A program made the position numbers and the translations under genes. From contig JAQFVV010012394.1 in NCBI GenBank assembly GCA_028023455.1, forward strand, positions 31,276,885-31,340,884: 64,000 nucleotides of DNA, written 5' to 3'. Below are positions 1 to 12,139 of the stretch, in pieces. Within the stretch, counting starts at the first letter, position 1, and each line of letters begins with the position of its first letter. The notes below the pieces were generated by a model. The model had not been told where the DNA came from. It worked only from the letters and a program-made list of their open reading frames with translations, and ran no database searches. The DNA comes from Epiperipatus broadwayi (lineage: Eukaryota; Onychophora; Udeonychophora; Euonychophora; Peripatidae).

Positions 1-2682
1 TAATGAAGTCAAAAGAGGAGTATAATGTGGAAATTTTAATTTATAAACATTCCAGAATGTCAATTTCCCATCAAGTGCAACTTGAACCGAGGGTATCAAC
101 TTAATAACTGACTTCCATAAATCAGCAATCCAATAGCTTGAAAATGGAGGTGGTCCATCTGTAGGATCAATAACCAAAGGAAGGGATAACTGAGCAAGCT
201 TTAGACAAGTTACACAAAGAAAAGATATAGATCTCTGGAGATATAGAGTTGAGACCGAGTGCAAACCTAGACCATTTAAAAGCTTTGGCATTTGAATTTT
301 AACAATACTGATGGCTATGACCTTGTTTTTCCAAAATAATTTTGAACAAAGCAAATTTATAGCCCTCTCATAACGCTTCGTTGGCCTAATAATTGGTAAA
401 TAATACCTAAGCCTTGAATAAACCAAAGAGTTCAAGAGTGTAACCTTACCCATAAGCAAAATATTTATATTGACAAGCAATACAACTATCCTTTTTGTTT
501 TATCAAGAATAATATTTTGAATCTGCCTTGTAATTACTGAATGAAATAAAACTGTTGGAAAGCCAAGGAAAGACTGAGGCTTGGCTGTGAAAGTTGAAAT
601 AATTAACAAACCATATTTAATTTTCCACATTGCAGATTTTGTAATATTAATATGAAGATTAAAAGTATTAGAAAAAGAGTCCAATATTTGCAACAAAGCT
701 GGAAGAAAAGATTTATCAGGAAGAAAGACAGAGGCATCATCAACATAAGAAATATGATGAATAGTCTGTTTAAGAGTAGGAACATAGACACCAGGCAGTT
801 TAGATTCTATCTGTAAAGTAACGGATTTAAATATGTAATAAAACATAATATGGCAAGAGGAGATCCCTGTAGCACTAAGAGATGTGGATGAAAACCATCT
901 GCAAGTTTACCATCCAATGAAGTACAGATGGACCTGTTAATTAAAAGATTGGCTATAATATGGACATATGGAGTAGGAACCTGATAATCCTGAAGAGTCT
1001 GAAACAAAACAGAAGGCAGAACACAATCAAAGGCTGATGTGAAGTCCAGTTGAATGACCACAGGTTTTGATTTATTATGATGCCTAATATACTCAATAAG
1101 AAGAAGAAAAGGCTGAACAGCTTCAGTTGTTGAATGACCCTTCTTTGCAAATTGAAATTTTGATAAATGAAGATAAATATTATTTTGTATATGATCTTTA
1201 ACAATAGATTCAATAGTCTTTATTAAAAGAGGTGTCATAGAAATATGAAGAATATTAGATAATGGAGAAGGTGTTAATTTCTTCTTAAGAAAAGGGACCA
1301 TCACCACAGGATAGAGATCAGGAATATTCACAAAATCTTTAGCTAAAATATCAACCATATTACAAACTATTGGAGCTGTAAAAAAATGAAAGATGAAGAA
1401 GGACAAACCTGGGAATACCATGAATCTCAGGATGTATATTGTCTGGAAAAGAATTTAATTTTTGAATAATCATAGTTTCAGTTATATTATGACTAGAATC
1501 AAGCTCATATTCATTCCAGATGTCACCAATTCTAAAAGGCAACATTTGAAGCTTATTTTTGAAATGATTACATAGTTCAAGCAACATAATAGGGCCAGAA
1601 TATACTTTATTTCCTGTGTCAATCATTAATGGAGTAGGTCTAGAATAAGCACCTAAAGCTCACTTAATATAACTTTGTCCAGTTATGATGATTTTGAAGA
1701 AAAATTTTAGACCGTTTAATAGCCTCATAATGAGCAAGAGATTTCTGTATATCATGATACTGCACTTTAAGTTGCATAATATTTTCTATGGTAGAATCAA
1801 AAGAAGAAAGATTAGAAAGTTTGGATGAAATATCATCCAATTACTTAAGTAAAAACTTTGGACCTTTTGTTGAGAATAAGCAACAAAAGAAGACCATGCC
1901 AATATGGCAGGTAATGAAAGAATATCCACTTTTCTAAAAAAAATATATGCCTCCGAAAAAATTGAAGCAGGAGCTGTTAATTTATTTAAGAGCCTTATTA
2001 TAATAGAACTATGAGACTGAGCAACAAAGGAAGTATCAATCAACAATGCAACATGGATAGCCAAATGATCCGAGAAAGGAACAACCTGAAGCTTTACTGA
2101 AATGTCAAGGTGAAGTTCAGGAGAATAATAAAGAAGATCAATTAAAGAAGTGGTGCGACAAGTATAAAAGGAAAATGCATTAAGAGGAAAACATCCTTCA
2201 CCAGATAAAAATACTCTATTAAAAAGATGTAGGAATTTATTATTAAAATGCATGTAACACATATTGAAATCACCAAGAAATATAGTTGGATAAGAATTTG
2301 AAGACAAAAGACAATTAATTTTATTAAATGTAGAATGAGCAAAGAGGAACTCAGTCTTAACATATAAATAAATGATATTCAGAGTAAAACTTCCAAATGT
2401 AATATTGGTCATCAAAAAATTATGATCTAAGTGCATGATTTTGATATTATTAAAAGCAAGATGCTTACTGACAAGCAAAGTGACACCAGATGAAGCAGAT
2501 ATATTAGGAACATAATAAAATGAACCAAGATTTTGCATTAAATCATGAATTTGATAACTGGAATGATTATGTAGCTTCGTCTCTCCGAAGCATGCAATAT
2601 GAAAGTTGCATTTCTGAAGCCAATGCATTATAGCATAAACTCTAGAAATAGATTTAAACTCTAACATTAACAGCAATAACAT
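1..2682 (-). pseudogene. LINE ORF2: APE endonuclease plus reverse transcriptase, frameshifted
   Basis: The N-terminal 298 codons (2682-1786) read openly and contain an AP-endonuclease fold: FGETKLH with the catalytic Glu near residue 34, LGDFN near 136-140, SLIDLLYY near 179-185 and FSDHLAIH near 203-210. The reverse transcriptase follows in another frame (1421-807), with palm motif A LDFTSAFD near residue 125 and motif B LQGSPLA. The catalytic YVDD box lies at 747-736 in a third frame. A fourth stretch in that same frame runs to about 1 with a 'GKVTLLNSLVYSRL' segment typical of the region after the palm. At least two frameshifts make this a pseudogene. All expected catalytic residues are still visible, so decay is moderate. 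Confidence 0.85.
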
Positions 2683-2690
2683 TAAGCAGC

Positions 2691-2691
<1 letters not shown>

Positions 2692-2736
<45 letters not shown>

Positions 2737-2756
2737 GCTATATATATATATATATA

Positions 2757-2790
<34 letters not shown>
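2692..2790. repeat. (TA)n microsatellite between LINE ORF1 and ORF2
   Basis: About 100 bases of nearly pure TA with a few interruptions sit exactly between the ORF1 stop and the start of ORF2. The tract probably expanded after insertion, because an inter-ORF spacer of this composition is not a normal LINE part. It can form a hairpin and is prone to assembly length error. Confidence 0.95.
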
Positions 2791-2792
<2 letters not shown>

Positions 2793-2801
2793 GAGAAAAT
2801 A

Positions 2802-3872
2802 TTAATCCAAATCATCTGTGAAGAATTCAGATATAAGATTAATTTGTGAATTGAGATCAGAAGTATGAGATATTGGAGATGAAGGACCGTTATTTAAAGT
2901 AAAAATAGAATAATTTTGAGGAGAAGGTGACAGAGAAAGATCTAACTGCTGAGAACTTTTATCTCCCGACCATTTACTTTTTTTAATGTCCTTTTTCCTA
3001 GAACTCTTTGAACGTCTAGTCAAATTAGTTTTCAAGACAGAGGGTGCAGTATCAGAATCAGGATTAGAAAAATTATTTTCAAGTTGCGACTGAAGAATCA
3101 TAAATCTTCCTTTTATTGTCAGAAGAACTAATATCAGTTATAAGTGCTTGATCTTGCAAAGATGAACAACCAAGAAGTAGACTGAATGTTAAACCTATTC
3201 TCCTTCAATAACATAACCTCATTTTGAACTGTATGAGATGAGTCAAGTGATGAATGAGTAATGTCAGTCGGAATAGAAACAACAGACCCACTGACCTTCT
3301 TACTTAAATCAGTAGAAACTTGCAGTGGAGATAAAAGAGTAACATCAGAATGCTGCTCAGTAATATGTTCACTCAAATGCTGCTTTTACAAATCTTGCAC
3401 AACTTTAAGTCTACATCTATGAGTACGTGTTTTCTTAAGCTTACAAACATTGCAAAAGTCCTTTGGACAATCTTTAACAAGATGAGTCCTCTCCTTACAA
3501 ACAAAACATTGAGGTTGTAAACCTTTGATAGAGATATATATTGGACTTTTATCTGTCTCTAAAGTAGACGGAATATCAATCAAAGCAAGACCTTTATTGA
3601 ACTTTAAAGTAAAAGCAGCTGAGTTGCTGGGTAACTCTAAACCAACCCTTTTCTCAGTAAGATATTTAAATTGAGTTATCTCACCTAAAATTTCTCACAA
3701 GACCAAAAGCTAACCTAGGCCTGTCCATATTAATAACAACTAAAAATCTGTGATTTAATAAAAGCTGTTGTCTTCTAAACTTTTCTTTCTCCGAGATATT
3801 ATGAAACTCCAATATCATGTAATGTTTATTAGGGTAATGATATAGCCTCTTGATAGCATCACCAAGTTTCAA
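2802..3872 (-). pseudogene. LINE ORF1: nucleic-acid-binding protein with zinc knuckles, frameshifted
   Basis: Four open segments read one after another on the minus strand in shifting frames (3872-3681, 3583-3386, 3376-3134, 3101-2802). The second holds a CxxC-x4-H-x4-C knuckle (CFVCKERTHLVKDC), followed directly by a second Cys/His cluster (CNVCKLKKTRTHRC). This is the usual nucleic-acid-binding part of LINE ORF1 proteins. The first segment resembles an RNA-binding leader, and the last is a basic, serine-rich tail ending in an acidic FTDDLD and a stop. The order and strand match the ORF2 downstream. ORF1 would coat the element RNA; this copy cannot because of the frame breaks. Confidence 0.75.
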
Positions 3873-3885
3873 TATTATTATTATT

Positions 3886-5788
3886 ACATTATAATATATA
3901 GGCAGTTGACCATGATAATTGGAGGAAATTATAATTTAGTCTTTGCCCTGAAAAAGTTTGCCCATACCTGATTTGTATAGAGCCTTTTCAAATTTTAACA
4001 ATTTTCACTTTAGGTTGATCATAACATATTAATTAATACAATAAATGCTAAATGTATATTATTATCTCCATCAAATCTTATGTTTTTAAAGTTACATATT
4101 CTACAATTACATTTTCTGGTTGTCCAAACTTCCTACTAAGCCTGAGGAAATTCATAAAAAAACTGATTTCTCTGTCCATAGTGATAAGGATGGAACTTCC
4201 AGGCAAATACCTCCCAGAAATTCCCACTGCAAAACATATACTTATGTCATTGACAAATGACAAAAGAAATTACATTTTTACCCTTACTTAAACATTGCTT
4301 TCATATCCCTCTTTTTTCTTACTCTATAGAGCCAAAATGCTTTGAATATAAAATCAACCAACTGAAATTATTCAACGTTGTTATAGCCCCCTTATTTCTA
4401 CATTTGTATTTTCAAGACACATAACTTTATATAATATAATTTTCTTTTAACTTGCTTCTTAAATTTTTATGACTGTATTATTTGAAAATTCTGTCTTTTT
4501 ATATATACATTTATTTAAAATAACTTTCTGTCAGAGATTGCAGGATTCTTTTGATACAATTCATGATTCTCACAATACTTATATATAAAGAAGCTTATTA
4601 ATAAGGAATAAGTGTAGCGAAATATAAGGAAATATAAAATAATGTTACTTTAGTAAAAAGTTGTAATAAAAACTCTATTCTAAATTAATTGAAATAACTT
4701 TTAGAAGTAAGATTTGCATAACAAGATTTTATAAATGTGAACCCAAAGGAAATGACTGAAAACGTTATACTAATAAAAAGCTTTTAAAAAAATAAACTTG
4801 TTGATTTTTAACCTAATAAATTATTTAAAAACGCAACAGACATACAACTACACAGATAAGATTAATTTAGAATAAATGAGCAAAAGAACAATAAACAAAA
4901 TTATTTTTAAGTTATAAGTATATAACGATATTTTTATTTAAATTAATATATGTATTAAACAACGTTTAACAAAATAGCCAACCAAGTAACACTTAATATT
5001 TAAATTCATATATGTATTCAAAAATGTTCAATAAAATAGCCATCAACTCACACTTAATATTCCCTTACAAGATCAAAGAATCAGCCAATCAGCTCTTTGA
5101 AAACAAATGTTCTGCGATTTAACATCAATAAACAATTATCAATTAGATACCTGCTAGTATACTTTAATGTACTAAAAGCTTTCTTCATGCAATACCAAAT
5201 CCAAGTTCGCTTCTATCTTAAAACAGGAGTTTTAAACATTTAAATATTATGTCTGTTTGATAGCTAATTGATTAAATGTTACTTAAATAAATTGTATATT
5301 TATTCCCATTTTGTAGTATTCATATTTGGATTTTAGATATATATTGAAGTGAAAAATGCAAATATCATAATATAAAATATTGGTTTGCTATATATCTCCA
5401 TGTATATTTTGAAACTGCCATGCACATTTGGGGGAATGTTACAGTGTCAGGTAGAGTCTGAAGACCTACACAGTTGCTTGAACTTTATGAATTTCTGAGT
5501 AAAAACCATTCAATTATGTTCCAGTTGTTTGATTTAAATCATAGTAATCCTATAAAACAGAATATTTTCAAATAGCTGATACTTTACTATAAATAAATAA
5601 TCAAATGCTTGATTGTTGAGGATTTGATAAAAGGTTCAAGCAGCAGAAGTAATATAGCAGGGCAATGCATATGTGGACTTCTGGACTTCCAATTTAAAAA
5701 TCTGTCACTGCCTCAATGCATCAAAGTACAAAGGGTCAATAATATTTTACTATGATGACAATAAAGTCTTTTCAACGTTTTTTATTAA
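3886..5788. other. AT-rich intergenic DNA, no gene seen
   Basis: No conserved protein motif, RNA gene or long repeat is recognised. The 79-codon plus ORF near 4052 and its minus-strand shadow show no family signature and are probably chance. Confidence 0.6.
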
Positions 5789-5801
5789 CTTATAAGAATT
5801 T
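5789..5801. repeat. Target-site duplication, left copy (13 bp)
   Basis: CTTATAAGAATTT here is repeated exactly at 6808-6820. The two copies bracket the composite repeat at 5802-6807, as expected for a target-site duplication made at insertion. Confidence 0.85.
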
Positions 5802-6807
5802 AACCCACTAAACATCACATGATCACTATCTCATACTAGCACATAATTGTTATTAAACAAAGCAAAGCAAAACTCTCCATACAGTAGTGCCATCTTGTGC
5901 CAACAAGAGCAATCAATGGATGCCAGAAGGCTTGTGCATAAAATCCCTATCTAGTGCCTACTCCTCAAATATCCCCATACTAGTTTCTGGCTTGTGGCCA
6001 TCAACAGTGAGGAGCCTTGGATCTGAGAGCACTGCACCTAGATCTTAGGATCTAATGCAACCCTCCAGCAGCCACCTTTTAACTCTACTTAACTACAAAA
6101 CTATGAGAATGAAATTTGAAAACATAATTATATTTTCAATCTAAGCTCAATAGCTTATATAGTCATATGGGTTTGAAATCAATTCAGCAACTATACATTT
6201 TTGTGTCTTTGGCTTTTTAACAACCATAGCCACCATTATCCTATTAGGCAGGATTGGTGTTAAACCACTAAACATCACATGATCTCTATCTCATACTAGC
6301 ACATAATTGTTATTAAACAAAGCAAAGCAAAACTCTCCATACAGTAGTGTCATCTTGTGCTAACAAGAGCAATCAATGGATGCCAGAAGGCTTGTGCATA
6401 AAATCTCTATCTAGTGCCTATTCCTCCAATATCCCCTTACTAGTTTCTGGCTTGTGGTCATCATCAGTGAGGAGTCTTGGATCTGAGAGCACTATGACTA
6501 TATAAGCTATTGAGCTTAGATTGAAAATATAATTTATGTTTTCAATTTCATTCTCATAGTTTTGTAGTTAAGTAGAGTTAAAAGGTGGCTGCTGGAGGGT
6601 TGCATTAGATCCTAAGATCTAGGTGCAGTGCTCTCAGATCCAAGGCTCCTCACTGATGATGGCCACAAGCCAGAAACTAGCTTGGGGATAGTGGAGGAGT
6701 AGACATTAGATAGAGATTTTATGCACAAGCCTTCTGGCATCCAATGATTGCTCTTGTTGGCACAAGATGGCACTATTGTATGGAGAGTTTTGCTTTGCTT
6801 TGTTTAT
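5802..6807. mobile_element. Composite repeat insertion: direct copies A and B plus inverted copy C
   Basis: The insertion holds one full unit of the 450-bp family (about 5850-6262, +), a second partial unit (about 6300-6490, +) and a third in the opposite orientation (about 6500-6807, -). The joints between units share the same 'ccactaaacatcacat' segment. The units are very similar to each other, so the array is young. The same family occurs as a solitary element with terminal inverted repeats at 38307-38760 and as an old diverged copy near 23590-23945. No coding capacity is seen, so this is a non-autonomous element. The inverted arrangement means a transcript could fold into a long hairpin. 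Confidence 0.8.
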
Positions 6808-6820
6808 CTTATAAGAATTT
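6808..6820. repeat. Target-site duplication, right copy (13 bp)
   Basis: Exact match to 5789-5801, directly abutting the end of inverted copy C. Confidence 0.85.
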
Positions 6821-8922
6821 GTAGAAAGATATTTCTTTAGCAAAAATTATTGACTGATAGATATGAAAATATTTTTTCTTCTCTAATGCTAAAAATAGAG
6901 TTAATTTGTTTCAATTAAATTTTTTTGTTCATATTATCAGGCTTGCTACCAGATCTTTCAATAATTTACATGATCTTTTCTTACCAATGTCTGTTTATGT
7001 TGATTAATTTTTTTTGCCTCAATGTACTCTTAATGAAATTGAAATGTTTGTTGTTATGCTGCATTATATTTATTTCCAACTGCAAGGCTATATTGTCCTT
7101 CTCTGATATAGATTAAATGGTGTTTTCAATGTATATGACTTAATATGAATTTCATGTCAGCCATAAATTTCCAATGATATTTTATCACTAGGGTTGAAAA
7201 GTATTTATCCTTTTTTTATGAGAAACATTACCAATAATAACAAAACATCAAATTCTCAAGTTTAAATAATATGATAAGTCAAAAGCATCTCTCCACATTA
7301 ATACCATCTAGTGGATGTTTGCATAATCACTGATTACTGTATACATATAAGATCTCTGCCAGAAGAAACTGGTTTAAGGGTGGGGATTTAAACATTTAGA
7401 ATAGAAATTGTATATGCATCTAGTAATTATTGATCACAGAAACTTACTGGATATTACACTATAGTATTGAGCTGTTCTTGTGTTAAACTTTCGTAATTTA
7501 TCAATGATCTTTATCTTGAGAAATAGTTTATGCCTTTGATATGACATTTGTGTTAAGTGTATTATGGTGATAATGGAATGGATTTATTACTCAAGCGTTC
7601 TTAAAATGTTTGAATGCTAGAAGGGTCACCACTGGATACTCCAGAGTCTAACATCATACCACTGCACTAAACTGTACAGGGTATCCTATTTAACATAGAA
7701 AGTGAATATTATTAATCAAGATATATTTTATTTTATGTAATGATAAAAATACTTCAATAATTCATTGCTATCGTTGCTGATAAAATTATAATGTTTTCCA
7801 AATATCTGATTACAAATAGGTAACATTACTTGGAGAAAAATATGAACTACCTCCAAGCGAATACATGTAATTGCTTTAACATCTTTAAGGTAATATATCA
7901 TCTATGAATTTCTATGAAAAACTGCTTCTTCTATGCATGGTCAATTACAGATCATCAAATTTTCTACTAACTAGTATTTATTTACCCAACAAATGCACAA
8001 AACACATTGATATCAATAAAACGTATTCAGGATGAAAACTGACAGCTAAGAGCAGAAATAATTTTTAAAAGGCGACATAAAATTTTAAAAGGACTAATTG
8101 AGTAAATGAAAATTGTCAAATTAAATGCTTTGGGAGAAGAAAAAATAGTTAAGAAATCCTTCACTGCTCTTAATCGATAGACTTTCAAGTTAAAGCAATA
8201 ACAGCAACAATAAAATGTAATACACAGTACACAATTTTACATAAGGTAAAAATGATATACAGTACTTGGACTAGGACTAGATTGAAATAGATAGATGTCC
8301 CGTGATTTTTGTTGGTATTATATTTTCATATCTTATGAGATGGCTGGGAAAGACCCAGTTTGCTGTACAAAAATAATTTCAATTTTCAGCCGGATATCCC
8401 AGCATTCTTTAAAATATATAGTAATAAACCGCGCGTATTAAATTATGTAAACAGAAGAATTCTTTTTTTTTTCTAATTTTGTAACTGCACAACTTACAAA
8501 CGATATTTTCCCACTATATATGCATTTTGTAGATATTTTTCATTACATAATCTTAAGGCATAAATATAAAAAGGTTGTGAAACATGACGAACAGACTTTC
8601 TCTCTGATTGGTTATAGCGATTTCAGAATAACGTATAGTTGTCTTGAAATTACATTAGTGTATATAAATCAGCTCTGACCTGAGTATCAATACATCTATA
8701 AATAATATGATTATTTACGATTCAAGTTAAATAGAAAATTATAGATTTATGCTTGTCCAAATTATAATAACCTTAAATAGTGCTAACACACTTATTATGT
8801 GAAGCTGTATAAATTAATAGAGATTAAAATGACTTAGCGCTTTCAAGAAAACGAATTTCTCATAATCATAGTCTGTTGTGACTCATTTATTGGAATGATT
8901 GTATGTGTATAATATGCAAACT
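6821..8922. other. AT-rich intergenic DNA, no gene seen
   Basis: No gene or clear repeat is recognised. A 63-codon hydrophobic ORF near 6925 is typical of chance ORFs in T-rich DNA. Confidence 0.6.
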
Positions 8923-9204
8923 TTATGCAAATGAGTCAATTAGCCCATCTTTTTGATATAGCAAAACATGCTTCTTTACGATTAATAAGCCTCCTTTATG
9001 CCTCTCAATACAAACTAATTTTGTAAAGTTGGGTTCGAACTTGTGCCCAGATACATTTTGATGTTGTGCAAAAATTGAAGTACATTCTGGGTTAGTATGT
9101 GAGTTGTTGTTCCTGTACTTGTGCTGAGACAACCTAGTAGCTATGGTGGCTCTGGTCTCACCATAAATATGAGGCTTTGCATCCATTTTGAGAGCATGCA
9201 ACAT
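8923..9204 (-). pseudogene. Penelope-like element C-terminus: GIY-YIG endonuclease remnant
   Basis: An open stretch of 93 codons matches the C-terminal nuclease region of Penelope-like retroelements. Near residues 13-30 is a YGETRATIATRLSQHKY segment, corresponding to the YIG-E-TxR-xxxRxxxH core of GIY-YIG nucleases. It is followed by an FAQHQNVSGHKF segment and an LVCIER...IVKKHVLLYQ helix region, in the order usual for these proteins. The first Ile/Gly of the GIY-YIG signature is altered and no reverse transcriptase is seen upstream on this strand, so it is a 5'-truncated fossil. A related remnant lies at about 21048-21310. Confidence 0.75.
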
Positions 9205-9685
9205 TATACACAGCCTGTGGGATCTGATCAGAAGCTATGGTGCCTTTAGTGTTGTTAATAAGCCTACAAGTTAAAGTGTTGGTGGCTCATTCTATATTTG
9301 CATTTATAGACCGTTTACATATAGGGGACATTCAGTAGGTCGTATTATTACAACTATAATCTAAAAGCATTAAAGACTTGAATTTCCCCAACTGTGTTAA
9401 CAGTCAAGCATGTTTTTATATATTTTAAATACGACTTGTTTGACTTTTTAAAAAAGAATGATCAAATTTAAATTTCTACTATATTCAAACTCTTCAAAAC
9501 TGCATGGACACAATTTTTACTCAGATATATCGAAAGTACATTTACACATTGATATTAATCTTTAACTGGGTTTTATATTTATAAATGGGTTAGGAGTAAT
9601 ATAGTAATTTCTATCCTAATAGATGATTAATAATAATCATTAATATATAAGGTATAAAAATTATAAGTTTAGCAAGTTCAACATT

Positions 9686-9832
9686 TGTAGATTAAAGTAG
9701 AAGAATTTGAACTTCTAATAATTAGATTGATATTTTCTCCATCAGATATTAATTTTCCAGATCTATTATCTATCAGTTTTTTAATCAACTATTAGAATTT
9801 TCACTTCAATAATCTACAATAACATGTTTATA
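9686..9832. repeat. Small diverged fold-back repeat
   Basis: About 50 bases from 9686 (TTGTAGATTA...CTTCTAATA) recur in inverted form at about 9780-9832, around a 45-base loop. The arms carry several mismatches. It resembles the many other fold-backs in this window but shares no recognisable sequence with them. Confidence 0.6.
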
Positions 9833-9911
9833 ATTTGTAATTATATGTTGGACTATTTCCATAATTAGATAAATATATGAAGTCTCTAATGTCTGTTGTT
9901 GCCATTGAATG

Positions 9912-9954
9912 AATAGCCTAGTTGGTTAGAGCAAAGTTCTCAGGTTCAATTCAT
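9912..9954 (+). repeat. tRNA-like promoter fragment (SINE head)
   Basis: TAGCCTAGTTGGTTAGAGC (from 9914) is a good pol III A box in its tRNA context, and GGTTCAATTC (9943-9952) is a good B box. They are only about 18 bases apart, too close for a working tRNA, which needs the anticodon arm between them. This looks like an internally deleted tRNA-derived SINE head or pseudo-tRNA. Confidence 0.6.
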
Positions 9955-10762
9955 CTCTGTTTATTTTCGCTGATTAGAACAGCAATTCAAGAAAAGAAGT
10001 TAGTAGCAATCGAAATGTTGTATTATATACTAATAAGTCTATAATTATTAATAGTTGAATGTATTTGGAAAGTTTAAATAGTTTGTATTTTTCTAAAAAC
10101 ATTTAATTAATATATAATGAAAGTAATCCAACATACAATCCCATCATCACGAATTTTCATTGAAACATCTTTTATAAGTATAACATCTGAAAATTGGAAT
10201 AAACATTATTTATGGAAATTTACTAACAAAGTGAAGAACTTTGCAAAAATATGTTACAAAATTTTGAAACTTTTTACAGGTTTGAATCATAGTTTATTTT
10301 TCCAGTAGCTGACGATAGCCATATCAGTCAACGATCCAATATTGGATATTAAAACAAGGATGAAAAACCGTCATTCGTCCCATTGCAGTTGAGAAGCTAA
10401 TAATTAGAGTTTTTCTTTCCCTGTTTCTTTAGAAGAATCTACTGGAGAAAGCTTTCCCATAATTGGTTTTTTAAAGATTGTTCATTTGTTACCTATATGT
10501 TAAAGAATATTGTAATGAAATTTTAGATAATGTGTTTAAAACTATCAGACATTTTGTAAAATTTTTATAACGCTTCAAAAATAGATTTATGAGCTTGGGA
10601 AGTTTTTTTTTTTGCTTGTTTTTATGAAGTTATAAATAGATAAATTACTGCCTTAGCTAAAATCACTCATATTTTCCCATAGAAATTAGTGGGAGTTTAA
10701 ATTCGTTTTAATATTAATGCTTAACGTTGTTATTGTCATTGTAAACTGACAACCGTATCTAA

Positions 10763-10984
10763 ATGAACAGGGCGGATAATGAGTATTTAGGTATTAATGA
10801 TTTTTTTTATTACTCTTCGCGAAATGGTATGCTTTGTGTCAATACAACTAATACGGGTGCGGTCATCTCCTGTGATCGAACTTTTTATGAAATCCTAGCA
10901 ACGAAGCCATTCGATTATTTTCATAACTTTTTATCTAAATCATTTAAGTTCTTTTTTGTATTATTATCAGAGCTAGTAAAATAG
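10763..10984 (+). other. Unexplained ORF in locally CpG-richer DNA
   Basis: A 73-codon ORF starting MNRADNEYLGINDFFYY overlaps a short stretch (about 10765-10910) with many more CpG dinucleotides than its surroundings. I recognise no domain. It could be a degraded exon, part of an unknown element or chance. No splice signals of convincing strength were identified. Confidence 0.2.
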
Positions 10985-11474
10985 CAAAAAAATGTATTTG
11001 TTTAACCTACCCATAACAATGGCAAAAAAAAAATCATAATTAAATAAAATAATGAACGTATACTTCTTTTAGCTATTAAAATTTGCAAACTATCTAAAAC
11101 CTTTGTGATCTTAAGTTAATGATAAAATGAACAATGTTTGTAATAAATGTTTCATTTTGCAATTACTTACTCAAATTTACCACAGTAAAAATATTAGGCT
11201 TTATAAACAAATGTCACTAATCTATCACTTTCTTTGCTTTGTTGTGATATTTCATTAAAAGACAATTATCACCTTACTTCAAACAGATTATAGATTTTTT
11301 TATTATTATACATGCACAAACTGAAGTTTTGACTACGCTTCCTCAGATATAATATTATTTCAGTTCTTTAAAATTTCCAACAAATCAAATGACGTTTAAG
11401 GAACTGAAATAGTATTAGCTCTGAGAAAGATTGCAGGACAGTCAAAACATCATGTTGCATGTACACACACATAT

Positions 11475-12139
11475 CATCATCATCATCATCATCATCATCA
11501 ACCATTATCAATCCACTGCAGGGTGAAGGGCTCTCCAAGTTCAATCCATCTTTTCTTATCTTTAGCTTCTCTTCTCCACATCACCCCTGCACACTTTCTT
11601 ATTTCATCCATCCATCTCACTTGTGGTCTCTTTCTGGGTTTTTTACAATCTCTTAGAATCCAGTTTAAGATTTCAATTGTCCATCTATTATCATCTCTTC
11701 TAGCAATATGTCAAGCCCAACTCCAATCTTTTAATTTTTTCAATCTCGGTAACACCTGTTAGTTCTCTTACCCATATATTGCATTTTTGATCCCTTCTTG
11801 TTACTCCCAACATGCATCTCTCCATACTTCTTTGAGTGGTCTGAAGTCTCTGTATTGCTCTTCTGTTAAGTGTCCAAGTCTCAGATCCATAAGTAAGAAC
11901 TGGTAAAACACATTTATTAAAAACCTTCCTTTTTAAACACATAGGCATATTTTCTTTTAGTATCAAGTTATTTCTACCAAAAGCACTCCAACCAAGTTTA
12001 ATTCTATGATTAATTTCATCTATTATATTTCCATCTGTATTAATAATCTGACCAAGGTATTTGTTACTGTTAACTTCTTCTAACTCATCAGAATCAATCT
12101 TAATTTTCATATTTTGAGAAAATACACACACAGACACAC
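11475..12139 (-). mobile_element. RTE/BovB-type LINE, 5'-truncated, with (GAT)n tail
   Basis: The minus strand ends in a (GAT)n tail (plus strand ATC repeats from 11475), as is usual for RTE-clade LINEs, and carries the C-terminal part of the RTE protein. The fragment is flanked by ACACACACATAT at 11463-11474 and 12140-12151, a probable 12-bp target duplication. Its low complexity weakens that evidence, but the insertion cleanly splits another repeat. Closest relative in this window: 49058-50082 (+). Confidence 0.85.
11700..12125 (-). pseudogene. RTE LINE protein, C-terminal fragment after the reverse transcriptase palm
   Basis: This is an open segment with the typical RTE series: NKYLGQIINTDG, RIKLGWSAFGR, KRKVFNKCVLPVLTYGSETW and LQTTQRSMERCMLGVTRRD. 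It reads without a break to near 11700. The palm domain is absent because of 5' truncation, so no catalytic residues remain. The predicted start Met lies in the flanking CA repeat and is not a real start. Confidence 0.85.

Larger units (their letters stand above)
1..3885 (-). mobile_element. Decayed two-ORF non-LTR retrotransposon (LINE), 3' end cut by window edge
   Basis: Reading the minus strand from about 3885 down to 1, there is an ORF1-like protein with cysteine/histidine knuckles, then an ORF2-like protein with an apurinic-type endonuclease followed by reverse transcriptase and a C-terminal segment. This order is that of APE-type LINEs. Frames change several times, so the copy is dead. 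A long TA microsatellite separates the two ORFs. The element runs off the window at position 1, so its tail and target duplication cannot be seen. The clade is not assigned: the region after the reverse transcriptase looks L1/Tx1-like, but the palm motifs are not diagnostic by eye. Confidence 0.85.
9205..11308. other. Mostly unannotated AT-rich DNA with a few small features
   Basis: Apart from the fold-back at 9686-9832, the tRNA-like promoter at 9912-9954 and the unexplained ORF at 10763-10984, nothing was recognised here. Confidence 0.5.

Noticed and set aside
2142-2363. Second minus ORF within the LINE endonuclease region
   Set aside because: Out-of-frame shadow of the endonuclease reading that carries the GDFN and SDH motifs.
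9030-9050. GGGTTCGAAC as a tRNA B box
   Set aside because: It lies inside the antisense of the Penelope GIY-YIG coding remnant and has no A box nearby.
11475-11501. CRISPR-like or satellite array from the ATC repeats
   Set aside because: Simple (GAT)n tail of an RTE LINE on the minus strand; no spacers.
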